Origin: Lepraria neglecta
Lineage: Eukaryota; Ascomycota; Lecanoromycetes; Lecanorales; Stereocaulaceae
Reading direction: 5' to 3'
Assembly: GCA_033220425.1 (NCBI GenBank)
Contig: CM065647.1
Coordinates: forward strand, 2,666,001-2,730,000
DNA: 64,000 bases
The position numbers and the translations under genes are program-made. The notes under the pieces are model-generated. The model saw only the letters and a program-made list of their open reading frames with translations. It ran no database searches and was not told the origin of the DNA. Position 1 is the first letter of the stretch; the number at the start of each line of letters is the position of its first letter. Positions 45,043 to 56,403 of the stretch are shown piece after piece.

Positions 45043-47622
45043 ATGGACCCCTCCCCTCGAGCCGCCAAGAGACGAAAAACTACTACATCTTCAACCCCCG
45101 ATGAATCGCCCCTACCATTCCATTCTCGAGTCCTGAAGACGGTTAAGCAAGCTGTTTATGGTAAAGCTGCGAGTCCGAAGATTAATCTTGAGTTTGGGAA
45201 GGGGGAGGGGGAGGTCACGCCAATCAAATCTGCGAAGAATAATACTCCGCGCAAGAAACACGCCGAAGGAGACAATGTAGAAGGAGAAAGAGAAAGAGAA
45301 AGAGAAAGCCCAGTGGTAACCAGGGTGCAAAGAGTAGTAGACACAGATCAGACGGAGGGAGCGGATGGGGAGGGGGAGGAGCAAAGTGCGGTTAAGAGGA
45401 CGAAATCTGGGAAGAGGGGGATAGGTGGGAAGAAGGAAGGTGACGTCGTCAAGGAGGGAGGGAAAGAGAGGGGAGATTTACAGACGCCTACGAAGAATAA
45501 AAGGAAGAAATTCAAGGGGTACGTGTGGCTTGATGAGGTGGACGAGTTGGGGCTGAATGGTGCTGAGGTGGGGGCGGGCGTGGATGGCGACGGTGTTGTT
45601 GAGGGCGAAGCTAAACGGGCGCAGAGAAGAAGTGAAGAGGTGGTTGAGGATCGGGAAGGGATGAATGGGTTGTCTACAGAGGATGGCCTTGGTCCTGGAA
45701 GCTCAAAACGTTCCAGCGGCAGGTTGGGAAGGGAAAGGAGGAGATCTGGAGCCACGAATGGAGATGTTGGGAATACACCTGCCTCACGACAGAAAAGACA
45801 AAAGCGGACTGAGGGGGACGGAGCTACGAATGGGAATGGGATAGCAACACCTGGGAGACCACGGAAGGAAGACCGTCTGACACGAAAGGATGATCATATG
45901 AATGCTGGTGCTGTGACTACACCAGCTTCACACCGGAAGAAAGGCCACCGGGCCCAACGGAAAGAGCCTGAGACTGTTCCTGTGGAGCAAAATGAAGAGC
46001 AAGATGATTATATGGACTTGACGAATAGCTTCCAAAGAGGAGTGTCACCAGATGAACTCGCTCAGGATGACCTGGAGGGGAAGCATGAGCGTGCTGAAGT
46101 TGCAGACACGTCTAGAAGCGAGAAAAAGAAGAAGTGTGGGAAAGCCATTCCTGCGACTATTGATGGAGATTTCCCGTTCATCAAGGCAGACCAAGAGCAC
46201 TCAACACAGGAGTCGCCACAGTTCGATCCCCAAGATCCTCTAGGAGAGCACGCCGGATCCCTACGAAAACTGCTGAAGAAAGACCCAGACGCTCTCACCA
46301 CGCTCAAAACACATATCCTCTCAGGTCTTACAGGCAAACGGCGTCTCCCACTTGTAAATCTCGAATTTGAGCACCAGAAAATCCACCAACCAGTGGAGCA
46401 AACCGTCCTGGCCGGCGAAGGCAACTCAGTTCTCATTATCGGATCACGGGGGAGCGGCAAAACTACGCTCGTGGAGACGGTAATATCAGAGCTTGCCGTG
46501 GATCACCAAGATGATTTCCACGTCGTACGACTTAATGGCTTCATTCACACAGATGACAAGCTTGCCCTGCGCGAGATATGGCGCCAGCTTGGAAGAGAGA
46601 TGGATGTTGATAACGATGATCTGAGTGGTAGAAGCAACTATGCTGATACGTTGACGAGTTTGTTGGCTCTATTGGCACATCCAGTAGGAGAGGAAGACGG
46701 AAACGAAGCTGCTACCGCCAGATCAGTCATCTTCGTCCTTGATGAGTTCGACCTATTCGCTTCTCATCCTAGGCAAACATTGCTCTACAATCTCTTCGAC
46801 GTCGCTCAGTCCCGCAACGCACCAATTGCCGTTCTGGGACTGACCACCAAAGTGAATGTGGTCGAAAGCCTGGAGAAAAGAGTGAAAAGCCGCTTCGGAC
46901 AACGCTACGTCCATCTCTCCCTACCAAAAACTTTCACCACATTCCAAGAAATCTGTCTCTCCGCCCTAGCCTACCATCCATCAACGCACGACCTTCTCCA
47001 AACCAGCAAAAGCGACCTCCAACGGCTCTCCACAGCCTGGAACTCATATATTACTGCGCTCTTTGACGATGACTCCTTTCAAAACTTCCTCCAAACCCTC
47101 CACACAACGACTAAATCCATTCCAGCCTTCCTATCCGCTTCCCTCCTCCCCATCTCCACCCTATCGCCCACGGCACTCCCTACCCCCGCGTCTTTCACCC
47201 CACCAATTACTTTGCAACCACCCGACAACAAACTCACCCTCCTCCCCTCCCTCTCAGCCCTCGAACTCTCCCTCCTCATCGCAGCTGCAAGACTCGACAT
47301 CATCCTCTCCACCGACATCTGCACGTTCAGCATGGTCTACGACGAATACGTGACCTTAGCTTCGAAATCGAAAATGCAGAGTTCGGCGGCGGGACAGATG
47401 GCCCAGGGGGCGAGGGTGTGGAGTCAGGGGTTGGCTAAGGGGGCGTGGGAGACACTGGTAGGGTTGGAGTTGGTTCTGCCTGCTGCGGGGGTGGGGAGGG
47501 CGGGGAGGGAGGGCATGTGGAGGGTTGATGTTGGGTTGGAGGAGATTGGGTGTGTGCTTGAGAGGATGAGTGGGATGGGGATGGGGTTTGCGGGGTTGGG
47601 GAAGTGGTGTCGGGAGATATGA
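45043..47622 (+). CDS. ORC4: Origin recognition complex subunit 4
   Basis: AAA+ subunit of ORC, which marks replication origins and loads Mcm2-7. One exon, 859 residues from ATG 45043 (MDPSPRAAKRRK). The first 410 residues are low-complexity, charged and Gly-rich. They contain an AT-hook-like TPGRPRKEDR, several TPAS-(R/H)-(Q/K)-K segments and a RERERERE run. The conserved part begins near residue 415: LTGKRRLPLVNLE, Walker A IIGSRGSGKTTLVETV, an RLNGFIHTDDKLALREIWRQL helix, Walker B VIFVLDEFDLFA, sensor-1 AVLGLTTKVNVVE, the Arg-finger region EKRVKSRFGQR and a C-terminal winged-helix region. The long basic N terminus recalls fission yeast Orc4, where AT-hooks bind AT-rich origins; here only one clear hook is seen. 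Confidence 0.94.
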   Translation: MDPSPRAAKRRKTTTSSTPDESPLPFHSRVLKTVKQAVYGKAASPKINLEFGKGEGEVTPIKSAKNNTPRKKHAEGDNVEGERERERESPVVTRVQRVVDTDQTEGADGEGEEQSAVKRTKSGKRGIGGKKEGDVVKEGGKERGDLQTPTKNKRKKFKGYVWLDEVDELGLNGAEVGAGVDGDGVVEGEAKRAQRRSEEVVEDREGMNGLSTEDGLGPGSSKRSSGRLGRERRRSGATNGDVGNTPASRQKRQKRTEGDGATNGNGIATPGRPRKEDRLTRKDDHMNAGAVTTPASHRKKGHRAQRKEPETVPVEQNEEQDDYMDLTNSFQRGVSPDELAQDDLEGKHERAEVADTSRSEKKKKCGKAIPATIDGDFPFIKADQEHSTQESPQFDPQDPLGEHAGSLRKLLKKDPDALTTLKTHILSGLTGKRRLPLVNLEFEHQKIHQPVEQTVLAGEGNSVLIIGSRGSGKTTLVETVISELAVDHQDDFHVVRLNGFIHTDDKLALREIWRQLGREMDVDNDDLSGRSNYADTLTSLLALLAHPVGEEDGNEAATARSVIFVLDEFDLFASHPRQTLLYNLFDVAQSRNAPIAVLGLTTKVNVVESLEKRVKSRFGQRYVHLSLPKTFTTFQEICLSALAYHPSTHDLLQTSKSDLQRLSTAWNSYITALFDDDSFQNFLQTLHTTTKSIPAFLSASLLPISTLSPTALPTPASFTPPITLQPPDNKLTLLPSLSALELSLLIAAARLDIILSTDICTFSMVYDEYVTLASKSKMQSSAAGQMAQGARVWSQGLAKGAWETLVGLELVLPAAGVGRAGREGMWRVDVGLEEIGCVLERMSGMGMGFAGLGKWCREI
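45283..45308 (+). repeat. Purine hexanucleotide repeat inside ORC4 coding sequence
   Basis: About four tandem copies of AGAAAG-type hexamers encode alternating Arg-Glu. They keep the frame, so copy-number change would only lengthen the charged linker. Confidence 0.7.
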
Positions 47623-48708
47623 GCTGATAATTCAGACCTGTATTTTAATGGAAGACATACTATGGGTTCGGAAACTAGCATTAAAGTCATCTTAGCTGTA
47701 CGAGTGAAAGGCGTTTGCAAAAGCCCCATGGAGTGATCTTAACCTCAGGTAATGACGGCTGTGCTCATACTCATTTACTTGCATATTTATTGGCCTTTTA
47801 CCTTACACATTATTTGGATGTGGTCTGTTCCTTTCTTGTCTCGAGGCCAATCATCTACTACAGATTTACGTCGCGTCTGTTGATCATCGCAAGAAGGCGA
47901 TGGTCTGTTGGACCAGCGTTTTTCAGCTCTAGGCTGTCAGCCACGTTACTGGCGTGCGTGTGACCTGATGAAGCCGCTTGTTATTCCAAGCAGACTCTTG
48001 ATGTTCCCAGTCCATCTGCAATATTCAGCTTTGAGCCGTAAGCCACATTACGTCCATATACTGATTTGGAGGATTACATTGCTCAAAAATGATAGATCGA
48101 CTGCTGAGTGTCTCGCTTGACGTGACGGTCCAGCTTACCTACATGATCAGTGCTTGGCTAGAGGCTGGAGGCTGGCGGGCACCATGGGGGAGGCACATTC
48201 ATGTGGGGATTCAGAGACCGTCTAACGTATCTTACGATCTTATTTGAAGATTGTGCAGCACGGGTCATGGAAAATCATTTGGTTATCTAAGTTAGCCAAT
48301 GGTTTAAATTTATTTCATAGAATCGTGCTCAAGTCAAATGAGGCCCCTTCAGCTAATTTTTCATTCGGCAGGCGAACGAGAATCAATCCGCTGTAAGACT
48401 CATGATTCCTTAATTGGCATATTCCGAGTACAGACGTCTGCGAGCCTAGGTATTGACTGTATGCACCGGTGAACATGGCCAATCTTCCAATTTACGGAAT
48501 CGCAACAGCGGAATTCATGAAAATAGAATGGCCAGTCAACGGATTATGGAGCTCAATCTTAACGCAACACTTCCCTCCCAAACTCGCCATCAACTCCTTC
48601 ATGATCTCGCCATAGGCCTACGCTAATCCAACGATAACCCAAGGCTCCGCAGCAGACCTTGCCGTGACCCAGTGAGGTTTCAACGGTAATGATCTGGCGC
48701 TTAAGCCC
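47623..48708. other. Intergenic region 3' of ORC4
   Basis: About 1.1 kb without a supported gene. An AT-rich stretch lies at about 48240-48420. Confidence 0.45.
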
Positions 48709-48924
48709 GTGCTTTGGTACGAAGGCAAAGGTGGTGATGCTACGGAAACCCTCAACACAGCGAGAGGACAGCTGCAGAATTGGCTATTGAGGGCACCTGC
48801 ACGACCGGGACAGTACTGTTGGGCAGTTGCAGCGAAGGGACTAAAAGTCAAATTCTGGAGGTGGGATCCTCATAAAGCGGAGGCGCGTCGGATGGAGCCT
48901 GTGGAGCTTGCAAGAGGTCCGTAG
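48709..48924 (+). pseudogene. Possible gene fragment, unknown family
   Basis: A 71-codon open stretch that looks protein-like (LWYEGKGGDATETL, ARGQLQNWLLRAPARPGQ, GLKVKFWRWDP) but has no intact 5' or 3' context. It resembles, from memory only, a segment common in fungal accessory proteins near HET loci. Probably a relic at the left edge of the 49-57 kb accessory island. Confidence 0.25.
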
Positions 48925-49227
48925 GGAAACGTTACTGGTGTATGGGTCTTTGATGTGGAACCTGATAGTTGCCTGCCTTATAGCCTTGTCTTGAACGGCA
49001 ATCAAGATAATCGGGGCGTGGTTGACATGGTGATTTGGATAAGCCAGCACATTGGGTGAGCTGGATATGCCATACGATGGTGGTGGCCTCCAGCATTTAG
49101 CGGAAATTTCTGTTTTGCTGACTTGAGCAGCTGATAGAGTCATGTCATCAGATGGAGAATACATATATGATTCCTCCACATTGTGATTTCGCTGTATGTC
49201 TTCGCAATTCGTAATTTCGAAATGATG

Positions 49228-51308
49228 TCAACTGCTACGGATGACTTGGCCTTTGCGTCGTTCAATGCCCGGCCATTCGTCTGAGATACGTTCGAGGGTA
49301 AAAAGTCTCAGTTTTTCCGCTATCTTCCATGAGCCATCAGAAGAAGACTTATATGGGTGTAGTAGCCATAGCCTTCTAAGCTCTGCACAAGTTTTTCCGC
49401 TCAACGCAATTGATATTGCAGGGACGTATGGCCGCATTTCACCTGAGCCCATGATCGTTATACCTCTTTCCACTCCCCTTATTTCAAGCCACTTACATTG
49501 AAGGGGGACTACCAGCCCTTCACTAGTCTCATAAATCCCAGATTTGTAATAGGATTGTTGCCCCCTTTTGCTAGCAAATGGTTGAGACCCTTCGAGAAGA
49601 TAACGCAGTATGGTCAGTTTCTCACCGGAGTTGAGATTCCTGACGGTTGTTAATTCCAGCGGGTAGCTCTCAGTGAGTAGCTCCTCAGCAGCACGCCAGA
49701 TTTGAGGCCAGCACATATCTAGACTTTGGCTTGCAATGCTGTAATCGAATTGTCTCATGATCCAACCTAGCGCGCATTCCAATGAGCACGCCACAACCTT
49801 AATGGACCAGTTTCGCGACACTCGGAATATCTCCGAATCAGGCCTAAACATCATCCATGGGATCTTTGCTGTCTGTGGAGGATTGGTTTCCAGGCACCAG
49901 TCGATAAATTTGGCAGCGGCCCCCCTGGACTCAGAGGAAGGCTAGCGCCATTTAAAACCTGTCGACATGAACATATCGAGAACGATTTGATCGTGCTGAA
50001 CGCATTCGATGCAGCAAAGTTTGGACATCTTTGCAGGGTCGCCCAAGGTTCTGTCTCCTGAATCGATGAGCCAGCGTAACCAAGACTCTGCGCTCTTGTC
50101 TATGTCAAGCTTCAATGCATGTCCGACCCCGGCCAACACGGTGGCGCCATTGGCAGATAAGGCGATCATTGCGAGTATCCAATGACATTGATCACTGGTC
50201 TTGCGAGGCCCTTTGTATTGTAACTGGAGCCCAGCCACATTTAGAGCAACACCGGTCTTGTCACTTTCAAATGATGACTGAAGTTGCAGAAGACAGCTGG
50301 CCTCCGACATTATTGACCTGGCTGGCCCCTCGCTAAGGTTTGACAGAGCGTTTCGATGGTTGCTTTCAAGATGTAGGAGCAAAGGCATTATCGTTTCGCG
50401 AAGCTCTTCATGTTCCAAGAAAAGGTACCTACACAGAAGTCGAGATCTTCGAGTGTTCTGGCTGTGAAATGGATGACGCCTCTTTCAGTCGAAACAAGAT
50501 AGATCAGTCTGGTGCTGAGTTGCATCTCATGAGAGCACCATGCCCTAGTAAACCAGCGTGCCGACAGGATTTTGAGGAGCATGAGGGAGAGTGCCCGTAA
50601 GACCTCGCTGCTTAGCTTACTCCCGCTCCCAATGCCATATCCTGCCTGAGAAAACTCCGCAAGAAGATCCGCTTCCTGCCCTGAGAGTGTCACGTCTTCG
50701 ATTACGGCGACGACCGTACGGGCACTCTTATATACCACCTCCATTGAGCCAATAGCTTGTCTCTTTTCTACCTCGTTGCTTTGCTCAATACAACATGCAT
50801 CAATCCAAACACCCTCGTTTGGCGATTGTCGTTGATGGAATAGCCCATGCAGCGTGAGTGATGATAAAGGCCATTCGTCCATTTTTGAGAGCCCCTGCGC
50901 AGGTGACCAATCGTCGCTGTGCTAGCGATAGCTCAGTGCAATAAAAGTGTTGAACTTTAGCGGCGAGCTGTGGTGAACAGATTCTGTAAGGTCACTGAGA
51001 AGAAGTCTGAAGGGTGCTTCCGATTGGGCCAGATGTTTGATATCGAAGTCTTTGGCAGTTGCAGGGTGGAACTGTTTCAGGCGAGCCAGCACTGCTTCAC
51101 TCTCCGGTAGCCTGTTCTGAGAGGCTTTGATGGCATCTCCAAATAGAGATCACTTGTTATGTTCTGTGACTGCCAAAACTCTGAGTCGTGTAAGGTCCAC
51201 ATCTTGTAAAAGGTTGTCTGCTGCTCTCGAGCTGAACTGCGACTTTTCGTTAGGATCTCTCCGTCTGAAAGTGCTTGCTAAATATTTGAGAAGCGTTCTG
51301 GTCGCCAT
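49228..51308 (-). pseudogene. HET-domain (heterokaryon incompatibility) gene, broken
   Basis: Read from the ATG at 51308 the frame gives a normal-looking N terminus. HET-domain blocks follow: FNTFIALSY (usual ALSYxW), then GVWIDACCIEQSNEVEKR (usual WIDAxCINQ), MEVVYKSARTVVAVIEDV and ARWFTRAWCSHE (usual RxWxxQE). About 400 further residues continue to a TGA near 49228. Lesions: TGA at 51150-51152; TAG at 50922-50924, exactly where the conserved Trp of the first block should be; a frame change near 50420-50436, consistent with a 2-bp TG duplication; TAG at 49942-49944, with both sides in the same frame. An intact gene would trigger cell death on self/nonself contact; this one could not make a full product. 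Confidence 0.8.
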
Positions 51309-51439
51309 GAATTCTCGGAAGTTTATTTAGTGATGGAATTCTCCGTAAAAGCCTGGGTGTTGGGTATCAAAATCAAGTTTCGGACGTTGTCTGGATAATC
51401 GTCCAACTTGCGCGTCTGGTACGAGTCTGAAGTCACAGG

Positions 51440-51907
51440 CATCAGTACTAAGTATCCTCCTCCGCCATTTCTGTTACCGCCGTGGACTCCGTGAAAACTA
51501 TCATTCCTACCAGTCCAGTATCATCAACCCATATGCGGCGTGGGATCGAGATTGCATGGAAGAATCTAGGAAATGTTTTGAACGATACTGGGGCTCGCTT
51601 AAACCTTCCGCTGGAAGCCAGGCAGCTAAGTCCAACAGCGGTAGCGGTCTTTCGCAACCAAATTAAGATCAACACTATACTTTGTTCATAGAGCAGTGCC
51701 TCGTCAGTGCCTGGAGCAGCCAACTTCTTGGAAGCTCGCCCGATACACGGAGAAGCTGCATTGAGTACTCTAGGACTCAACCCACAGCATGCTATGGCTC
51801 TTGGCCAATACCGTTGTTCAATACACGCTATCCCATTAACGGTCGGTTTCCTGTATGCCAATACTGCCGACAACAATATGGCTCTCTTCGTCATAAAAGC
51901 TCTGTAG
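51440..51907 (+). other. Coding-like remnant upstream of the F-box relic, strand ambiguous
   Basis: The plus strand is open except for one TAG (51689-51691) and contains helical-looking sequence (GARLNLPLEARQLSPTAV; GLNPQHAMALGQYRC; ANTADNNMALFVIKAL). The minus strand is also open for 148 codons (51448-51894). No family recognised. Parts recur in degraded form at 53828-54090, so the segment belongs to the duplicated unit. Confidence 0.3.
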
Positions 51908-52045
51908 TGGTTGGTTCATACCCCATAGCTCCTTGACCCTCAAGCTGGGATCAGATTCCGCGCTCGCACCCTTTCAGCCGCAGATCCTAGTAAGAACTTG
52001 CTCAGGAAGACGTCACGCATCCTAAGTCTATCAAAGACCGTCACC

Positions 52046-53279
52046 ATGGACACAGACTGCGAAGGGATCATCAAAGTTGAGGATGCATTCCGTCGCTGTA
52101 GCCGAGAAGCAACCGAAGGCTTTCCATACTGTTGGCAGCGTGGACGGCTAGCACATGAAGCTGCGAGATCTCTTGACCCCACCGGAGAAGCGCTTGATAT
52201 AGCGTTGCTCTGCATCCTGGCCGGTAAGGGTAGCGGTGCCGAACGATGTGACCAGATACCGGATTTGTCGCCCTCGGCCAGGTGCTCGACCAGCGCGCTG
52301 AAGAGTCTAGGAGGACGAGAGAATAGGCCTCCTCTGAGCAGCCGGTTGAAATCGCCCAGATGATTCTGTCCGAATTGAGTCTGCCTGATCTTCAGAACTT
52401 TAAGGCTGTCAACTCTTGCGCACATTCGATTTTGCTCTCTTTCCATAAGTACCGTAGTGTTATTGGCCATGCTCCGACAGTTGTTGCCGCCCTCTATAGA
52501 ACAGAGCTACAGTCCGCCTTCTCGATTTCCCGCATTAATGATGTCCTAACAAATTCGAGATGCTGAACTTGTGATCTATTTGGCGGACATCTCTACCTTC
52601 CGGGACTCCAGCGCTGCTGTGCACGTTGCCTTTGTTATGATCCCGAGTTTGTGGCCCTTACCTATAGTGTCATAAAGCGTAACTGGAATATCATCCATGA
52701 ATTCAAAGCTCTGCCAAAAGATCTTGTTCTCAATTGGTCGCCACTATACTATTGGCCAGGACTCATACCGCATCGACATTTTCGGCGAGCATTCTCAGGG
52801 GAGTTCTGGAAACAAGAGATGTCTTTTCAGTAACGCAGAGGCGAGGAGGTTTGGCAGTGAACCTAAACCAGATCCACAATCTGAGGAAAACAGAGGAGAC
52901 CTGTCCAGGAGGCTCGCAATCTCGATGCCCTACCTGGATACAAAAATCGACGCCATTGTTCCTTGTTCCAACGTATCATTGCAAAGTGTGCGCGAGACAA
53001 TCACACTCCAGCATGAAGATCAGGTGTTACAACCCAGGATGTCCAGGTTGTCAGCGTTCATTGCCGAATGGAGTTGATGTGGATGGTTGCGGAAACATGG
53101 ATGATGTGCTGTCCTGCAAGATTGAAGTTGCTCGTGGAAGACTATATACGCCAGAAGAGATGCTTGCTCATTTCGCGGAGTGTGATCGAACATAGGAGAT
53201 ATCGGGAAATCTGGTAATTGAGCTGCATCGACCCGAGCTACCGTCTCCAAAAAAGGCTCGACGGCGGAAGAGGCGTTAG
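52046..53279 (+). pseudogene. Dead paralogue of the downstream F-box gene
   Basis: Homologous along its length to the intact gene at 54321-55553. Matching segments: RRCSREATEGFPYCWQ against RRCLRSATKGFPYCWQ; MILSELSLPDLQNFKAVNS against MIISELSFSDLRSFKATNS; FGGHLYLPGLQRCCARC against RGGYVFFPSFQRCCERC; LPNGVDVDG against LPDGVDVPM; ARGRLYTPEEMLAHFAEC against ARGRQYTEEEMLAHFADC. Lesions: a frame change between about 52300 and 52330, TGA at 52564-52566 inside the Cys-x2-Cys group, further frame changes around 52690-52760 and in the 3' third, and a TAG close to the end. It has lost coding capacity while its tandem copy stays open. Confidence 0.82.
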
Positions 53280-54320
53280 GGTCTTGAGGCGGACGAGTTT
53301 TGATCGGCTAGGGGTCATACTGACGAGACATGAGGTTCGACGGAAGCTACTGTTATAACAGAGGCGTTAGAGATGCAAGTTGGGTAGGATATCCAGATTT
53401 TGTGTTCCAGTGGGCAGACATCGGAAAGGTGTCTTTGGCAAACCAGCAGCTCAAAGGCCGTGCTAGTAGGATCAATGAAAGTAGGAAAGCACGCATCAGA
53501 AGTTCCAATATTCTGATTGGAGTCCAATGATTTGATGATCGATGTACGTTCAGAAAACCAATTGACCCAATATCATTAGGTTATCTTAGTATCTGGGTTG
53601 ATAAATATTAGATGTTGGAACACTCATGTGGGAGTATTTTGGGCAAGTAAATCAATGGTGGAAGCGAGGGAAGGTAGGGCAGGGGGCTTAGCGTTAGGAA
53701 GATTGCATCTGTACGAGCAATTTGCTCCTTCCACAGAACACCACTCACCCAATCGATTGAACTTGCTCAATATGCTCACCACTAGATAGTACCAGTCTAT
53801 CTAGGTGGCTTGCGGAGAGGTATTGAGGGGCTCGCTTAGACCTTCCGCTGAAGACCAGGCAGCCGCGCGTTGATCAGGCTGGCAGCTCAGGCTAGATATT
53901 TTAGGGAAGGAGCAACTTCCATTCAAGAATAACCCGCCTAATTGGTGGCTATTCCACGGACCTTGAATACTCTTCGTTGTTAACAAGAACAACATTGTAC
54001 CCGCCTGGCACGGCAAGTCTTTTGACAGCCGGCTCTACGTCTTGAGGGTTTGCATTTGCCAATACCTTAGACTCAATAACCAGCATATACAAGCTATTCC
54101 GGTGTTCTGCCGGGAGATCACCACAGCCCGTTGACTCCATACTTCACTTTCCGCTACGATCCACCATTGATCTGACCAACCCCTACCACAGCATCTTGCT
54201 CTTACCTTCTCCAATCCCTCATTCTCTCCGTCTCAAACCCTCTGACTTGCATCAAGGATTGTCTCCTCATCAACTACACTTCTTCGACGCTTGGTACACT
54301 GAGATTTGACTGCCGCCAGC

Positions 54321-55553
54321 ATGACAAGATGCAAAGAATTCATCCAGGGTGAAGATACCACCAGTCTTGTTGACATCCGTCGCTGTTTGAGGAGTGCAAC
54401 CAAAGGATTTCCCTATTGCTGGCAACACTGCGAGCATGCACGCGAAGTAGCAGAAGCTCTCAACACTAGCGATGACGGTCTCAACACCGCAATGCTCCAG
54501 CATCTCACCTGCCAAGGCAAGGAGTATAGATCTCGGACCCGTCAAATATCTACCATACCAGCATCCAACGCGCTTTCAATTCTGGAACAAATCCAAAACA
54601 AGCCGGGACCTTCTCTTGGTGACCTCGACCAGCCATTCGAAATCCTGCGTATGATCATCTCTGAGTTGAGCTTCTCAGACCTCCGCAGCTTCAAAGCCAC
54701 CAACTCACGGGCACGCGAAATAGTGATCTTCAATCCAGAATACCGCAACATCGTGAATTACGCCCCCGAGACCGTTGCAACGCTCTACAAGACAGATCTA
54801 CAAGCTGCATTCTCAATCGATCGTATTCATGATGTACTCGTTCAATCGAGGTGTACGATCTGTGATCGACGTGGTGGTTACGTATTCTTTCCCAGCTTTC
54901 AGCGCTGCTGTGAGCGTTGTGCTCGGTACGACGATGAGTTCGTTCCGGTCAGTCTTGACGAAGCGACAAGGGACCTTGGAATTACTGGCAAAGGGGAAAC
55001 CAATTCGCTGCCAAAGATGCGATACTTACCGGAGAACGACTCCCGCAATCTCCCGTTACAACATCTCGGTGCGCTCCATAAGCCTCCCAAGCACTTCTAT
55101 CTAGTCAGCGGAATTGAGGCAGCGAAACTTGGCAAACGTTCAGTAACCTTGTGGACTTTTGATGAGAGAGGTGACCAAAATACCCATGACGACTGGGCAG
55201 TGGCGGTATTTCCAATGAAGTCTTTAGAACCGAAGACCCAAACCATCATCCCAGCCTACCAGTGTAAAGGCTGTGCGAGGGAGCAGCATGGATTCGATTC
55301 GGTGTGGCGGCCATCCGCCACCACGTCCTGTCAAAACGACTGTCAAATTTCGTTACCGGACGGAGTTGATGTTCCAATGGAGAGTGCAGATGCATGGCAA
55401 CAAGTGACGCCAAGGCGGACATGTAGGGTCGTAGTCGCACGTGGGAGACAGTACACGGAGGAAGAGATGCTCGCTCATTTCGCAGACTGTGGTCCAGCAC
55501 ATGCAATGATGGCGGATTTGGCGGAGGAGTTGCAACGACAGCCGAGGAGGTGA
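54321..55553 (+). CDS. F-box-like protein with Cys-rich zinc-binding region
   Basis: One exon, 410 residues from ATG 54321. An N-terminal conserved segment (RRCLRSATKGFPYCWQHC) is followed at about residues 110-150 by an F-box-like motif (QPFEILRMIISELSFSDLRSFKATNS). A Cys-rich block comes next (CTICDRRGGYVFFPSFQRCCERCARY: two CxxC-type pairs, probably zinc-binding). A later Cys pair is in YQCKGCAREQ, and the C-terminal EEMLAHFADC resembles a degenerate zinc knuckle. F-box proteins link substrates to SCF ubiquitin ligases; such expanded, fast-evolving fungal families have unknown targets. An upstream in-frame non-ATG start codon was not used. The tandem copy upstream is dead. Confidence 0.75.
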   Translation: MTRCKEFIQGEDTTSLVDIRRCLRSATKGFPYCWQHCEHAREVAEALNTSDDGLNTAMLQHLTCQGKEYRSRTRQISTIPASNALSILEQIQNKPGPSLGDLDQPFEILRMIISELSFSDLRSFKATNSRAREIVIFNPEYRNIVNYAPETVATLYKTDLQAAFSIDRIHDVLVQSRCTICDRRGGYVFFPSFQRCCERCARYDDEFVPVSLDEATRDLGITGKGETNSLPKMRYLPENDSRNLPLQHLGALHKPPKHFYLVSGIEAAKLGKRSVTLWTFDERGDQNTHDDWAVAVFPMKSLEPKTQTIIPAYQCKGCAREQHGFDSVWRPSATTSCQNDCQISLPDGVDVPMESADAWQQVTPRRTCRVVVARGRQYTEEEMLAHFADCGPAHAMMADLAEELQRQPRR

Positions 55554-56403
55554 GACGAAAGCGGCGTTGTCAGAGAGTGAGGTTGTACAGATAGCGATGC
55601 GATGATCTTTGTTTGCCAAGGGCTAGGGAGGGGATTTGTGCTGGAGCTCAAGGGTAGCTAGAGAGATATTCCGGTGATGAGGATTTGCTGAGAGCTAGAA
55701 TTATGAGAAGGAGGGGACGATTCATATTAGCAGAACAGACCCTAGGGATGAGCCCGCAAGATGCATAGTCTGAATGAAATACAATGCCTGTCTTCTTAAT
55801 GCTGTCCAACTGTGCAAATATTGTACCTACAACCGTCCAACTGAACCCTGATATGTGCTATACAGTCTATGTAGGTGTTATCGACTCGCATCCCGGTGCA
55901 ATAGCACCGGTCAGCTTCTGCTCTGTGCGGTGGGTCATCTTCTCGCCACTTCGCCATTTCTCGCTCCTCTGCTGTGTCTTCAAATATAGCCTTCAAGGTT
56001 TCGAGCACTGCACGTTCGGCTTGCCACTCCACACCCCGAGCGTGAAGTCTTCTCCCCCTCGTCTCTCTTCCCTCTTCCTCCCGCTTCGCTTGTGATCCAG
56101 CTCACTAGACCTTTGCTGCGTCCAGATCAAGAAGCTTTCTGCACAATCTACCAGTGACGTTCCGTTTCTAGCATAAGCACGTGTGCTCAGGCATCCGCAC
56201 CATATTCGTAAGATTGCCCACAACAACTCTAACATTTGTCAAAGGAAGCAATCACATCGCCCAAACCGAATCCCTTGCCCAGTGCTCGTACGCCCGTCTA
56301 ACATCCAACACTTTGAAATCTTCAATTCGATCCGAATCCAATCCTCTCGGCGGCCACACACGCACCTGAAAAAGATTCCCAATTTCATAATCGTAACATA
56401 GGT
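55554..56403. other. Intergenic region, no gene recognised
   Basis: About 850 nt with short overlapping ORFs on both strands and no motif. Confidence 0.45.

Larger units (their letters stand above)
51592..55553 (+). repeat. Old tandem segmental duplication (two units, offset about 2.25 kb)
   Basis: Unit 1 and unit 2 share a leading block (GGGGCTCGCTTA at 51592 and at 53828, followed in both by ACCTTCCGCTG...CCAGGCAG), a second short block (GCCAATAC at about 51857 and 54055) and a homologous F-box gene (starts 52046 and 54321). The offsets of the markers are 2236 and 2275 nt, so the units are collinear with small indels. Confidence 0.6.

Noticed and set aside
51448-51894. 148-codon minus ORF between HET and F-box relics
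   Set aside because: The opposite strand is equally coding-like, composition gives no decision, and no family is seen; kept only as an ambiguous remnant.
53949-54140. 63-codon minus ORF with regular-looking sequence
   Set aside because: It lies in the decayed second duplication unit, has no family resemblance and no 5' context; not enough for a gene.
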